Shown here: piece by piece, positions 4,486-6,020 of the stretch
How positions within the stretch are numbered: the first letter of the stretch is position 1
Layout: every line of letters begins with the position of its first letter
NCBI GenBank assembly: GCA_030147225.1
Contig: JASLAI010000350.1
Location: forward strand, 1 to 6,020
DNA length: 6,020 nucleotides
Source of the DNA: Planococcus sp. (in: firmicutes)
Lineage (GTDB): Bacteria; Bacillota; Bacilli; Bacillales_A; Planococcaceae
Direction: 5' to 3'
The notes under the pieces: model-generated
What the model saw: the letters and a program-made list of their open reading frames with translations, nothing else
What the model was told of the DNA's origin: nothing
Database searches by the model: none
Program-made: the position numbers and the translations under genes

Positions 4486-5934
4486 TCAATGCAACTTGAT
4501 GCCAATGAACTTCACATCCGTCATTTCTTCAATGGCATAAGTGACCCCTTCTTTTCCAGTACCGCTGCTTTTTACCCCGCCATAAGGAATGTGATCATAA
4601 CGGCGGACCGATACTTCGTTAATCCAAACGCCTCCTGTTTCAAGCGCATCCGCCATCCTCATAGCCCGGTTGATATTAGCTGTGAAAACCCCTGCTTGCA
4701 AGCCGAAGTCCGAATCATTGGCATGGTCCGCCACTTCTTCTTCCGTAGTGAACGGCATAACACTGACTATAGGCGCAAAAACTTCCGCACAAACCACCTT
4801 CATGTCAGGTGCCGCGTCACTGATAATTGTAGGCTCCATTAAAGTGCCCTGGCGATTTCCGCCAGCCAATAAAGTCGCACCTTGTTCGATTGCTTCTTTG
4901 ACCCATGACTCTGCCCGTTCGGCTGCTTCCAGTGAAATCATGGGCCCCATATCGGTTGCTTCATCCAAAGGATCACCTGTTTTAAGCGCTTTCACTTTCG
5001 CAGTCAACTTTTCGAGAAAATCTTGATAGACCGCTTTCTGGACATAAATCCGCTGAGCGGAAACACATGCTTGACCGGCATAAGTAAAGCCGCCGATTAC
5101 AATGGCTTTGACGGCAACATCCAGATCAGCGTCTTCAAAGATAATATTCGGTGCGTTAGAACCTAACTCCAATGTAACTTTTTTCCGTTTAGCCATTTCT
5201 TGTATTTTCCATCCGACAGCGCTGCTTCCGGTAAACGTCACCCGTTTGACTTTTGGATGAGTTACCAAAGTTTCCGCCAGCTCTTGTCCAGGACCCATAA
5301 CAATGTTAAACACTCCTTTTGGCAATCCGGCTTTTTCAAAAATCCGGTAAAGAAGGACCGGTGTAAGCGGCGTCTTCTCTGCCGGCTTTAAAACGACAGT
5401 ATTCCCTGCTGCAATCGCCGGAGCAATCTTATGAAGAACCAAGTTTAGAGGGAAATTAAAAGGTGTGATGGCTGCCACTACGCCAAGAGAAACACGCTTT
5501 GACATGCCGATTTGATTTTCTCCGCCGATTGCGCTGTCCAGTGGAATCAATTCTCCATAAATTGATTTGGCGCCTTCTGAAGCAAATCGCAGTACTTGGA
5601 CTGCCCGCGCAACTTCTACACGACTTTCCTTAATTGGTTTTCCCGCTTCCAAAGACAATAGATGTGCAAATTCACCAGCTTCAATTTCCAGCAGATCGGC
5701 TGTTTTCCGTAAAATTTCAGCACGTTTATGTGCTGGCATCTTCTTCATGGTTTTGGTATAGACACGGTGTGCACTAGACACTGCATCTGCTGCATCTTTT
5801 GGTGTCGCACATGAAATTTTGCCAATGACTTCATTTGTGAAGGGATTGAGCACTTCAATTTCATCGCAACCTTCTTTAGACAGCTCTTTACCATCAATAA
5901 TGGAAGCGAAATGATATTTCTCGATTTCAATCAT
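4486..5934 (-). CDS. NAD(P)-dependent aldehyde dehydrogenase (ALDH superfamily, lactaldehyde/Y4uC-like clade)
   Basis: The 482-residue protein is a full-length ALDH that oxidises an aldehyde to a carboxylate. The key residues are all visible: PFN with N160, KPAEKTP with K183, the coenzyme loop FTGSSAVG (234-241), LELGSN with general base E256, GQACVSAQR with nucleophile C290, and CAEVFAP with E384. The LELGSNAPNII and GQACVSAQRIYV wording and the YGGVKSSGTGKEG end (451-463) fit the lactaldehyde/Y4uC-like clade rather than betaine- or succinate-semialdehyde-specific groups. EVFAP has Ala where many ALDHs have Gly (EVFGP), which I think is not unusual in this clade. The start is firm: AAGGAGGAGC at about 5951-5942 precedes ATG 5934, and an in-frame TAA lies nine codons upstream. 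It leads the pair with the alcohol dehydrogenase. The substrate is unknown; related clade members act on lactaldehyde, phosphonoacetaldehyde or sulfur-containing aldehydes. Confidence 0.94.
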   Translation of the reverse strand: MIEIEKYHFASIIDGKELSKEGCDEIEVLNPFTNEVIGKISCATPKDAADAVSSAHRVYTKTMKKMPAHKRAEILRKTADLLEIEAGEFAHLLSLEAGKPIKESRVEVARAVQVLRFASEGAKSIYGELIPLDSAIGGENQIGMSKRVSLGVVAAITPFNFPLNLVLHKIAPAIAAGNTVVLKPAEKTPLTPVLLYRIFEKAGLPKGVFNIVMGPGQELAETLVTHPKVKRVTFTGSSAVGWKIQEMAKRKKVTLELGSNAPNIIFEDADLDVAVKAIVIGGFTYAGQACVSAQRIYVQKAVYQDFLEKLTAKVKALKTGDPLDEATDMGPMISLEAAERAESWVKEAIEQGATLLAGGNRQGTLMEPTIISDAAPDMKVVCAEVFAPIVSVMPFTTEEEVADHANDSDFGLQAGVFTANINRAMRMADALETGGVWINEVSVRRYDHIPYGGVKSSGTGKEGVTYAIEEMTDVKFIGIKLH

Positions 5935-6020
5935 TTCAGATGCTCCTCCTTTTTCGCTTTAAAATACCCCGTCCTCCTTAAAATTCTTTGCATTCTTTTA
6001 AAGCTTTATTACTTAATATA
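5935..6020 (-). promoter_or_regulatory. Upstream region of the aldehyde dehydrogenase gene (no firm promoter)
   Basis: The 86 bases hold the ribosome binding site AAAGGAGGAGC near 5952-5942 and a second Shine-Dalgarno-like AAGGAGG further upstream at about 5979-5973, with no ATG, GTG or TTG at a useful distance. An AT-rich stretch follows to the window edge, with TAATAA- and TATATT-like hexamers that lack a visible -35. The promoter probably extends beyond base 6020. Confidence 0.3.

Noticed and set aside
3685..4540. Several 60-105 codon plus-strand open frames opposite the alcohol dehydrogenase
   Set aside because: They are antisense shadows of a strongly conserved coding region, with low-complexity translations and no start signals.
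5964..5969. A GGGTAT hexamer upstream of the ALDH gene, like a sigma-B -10 box
   Set aside because: No GTTTAA-like hexamer occurs 12-15 bases upstream; the nearest TTTTAA is only eight bases away.
5932..5993. A 20-codon minus-strand frame (starts MQRILRRTGYF) that ends overlapping the ALDH start as ATGA
   Set aside because: The overlap looks like translational coupling, but its ATG has no usable ribosome binding site and the AAGGAGG motif lies inside it. It is most likely chance.

Overview
This window reads as chromosomal DNA from a low-to-moderate GC Gram-positive bacterium of the order Bacillales. The pointers are strong GGAGG-type ribosome binding sites, compact intrinsic terminators, a YitT-family membrane protein, a class III-like PPK2 and a sigma-B-like promoter. 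A Planococcaceae-type host is my guess from protein style only; no marker gene in the window settles it.

All supported genes are on the minus strand. In transcription order (right to left) they are: an NAD-type aldehyde dehydrogenase (5934-4486) and, 34 bp later, a zinc alcohol dehydrogenase (4451-3327), forming an alcohol-to-acid oxidation pair; then, after an 88-bp gap with no clear terminator, an AHSA1/SRPBCC protein (3235-2735) and a PhnB-like VOC protein (2706-2269), separated by 28 bp and closed by a perfect 14-bp hairpin terminator (2227-2263). Next comes a monocistronic PPK2-type polyphosphate:nucleotide phosphotransferase gene (2138-1278) with its own candidate sigma-B promoter and its own terminator. 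Last is a YitT-family membrane protein (991-149), preceded by a long leader with an intrinsic-terminator-like hairpin and followed by a long composite terminator.

The most notable observation is that the PPK2 gene is interrupted by one in-frame amber codon (TAG, 1643-1641). Both sides remain open and well conserved, and the next codon is ATG. TAG is an ordinary stop for two other genes here, so genome-wide amber recoding is unlikely. A recent nonsense mutation or a sequence error is the simplest explanation. Readthrough or reinitiation giving a split enzyme is possible but unproven.

The second item of interest is the yitT leader (about 1160-992), where a terminator hairpin and alternative CTTAAGG/CCTTAAG pairings suggest transcription attenuation. 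I see no phage, insertion sequence, CRISPR, rRNA or tRNA. The window is mostly ordinary housekeeping or accessory metabolism, and I do not see a convincing new multi-gene system.
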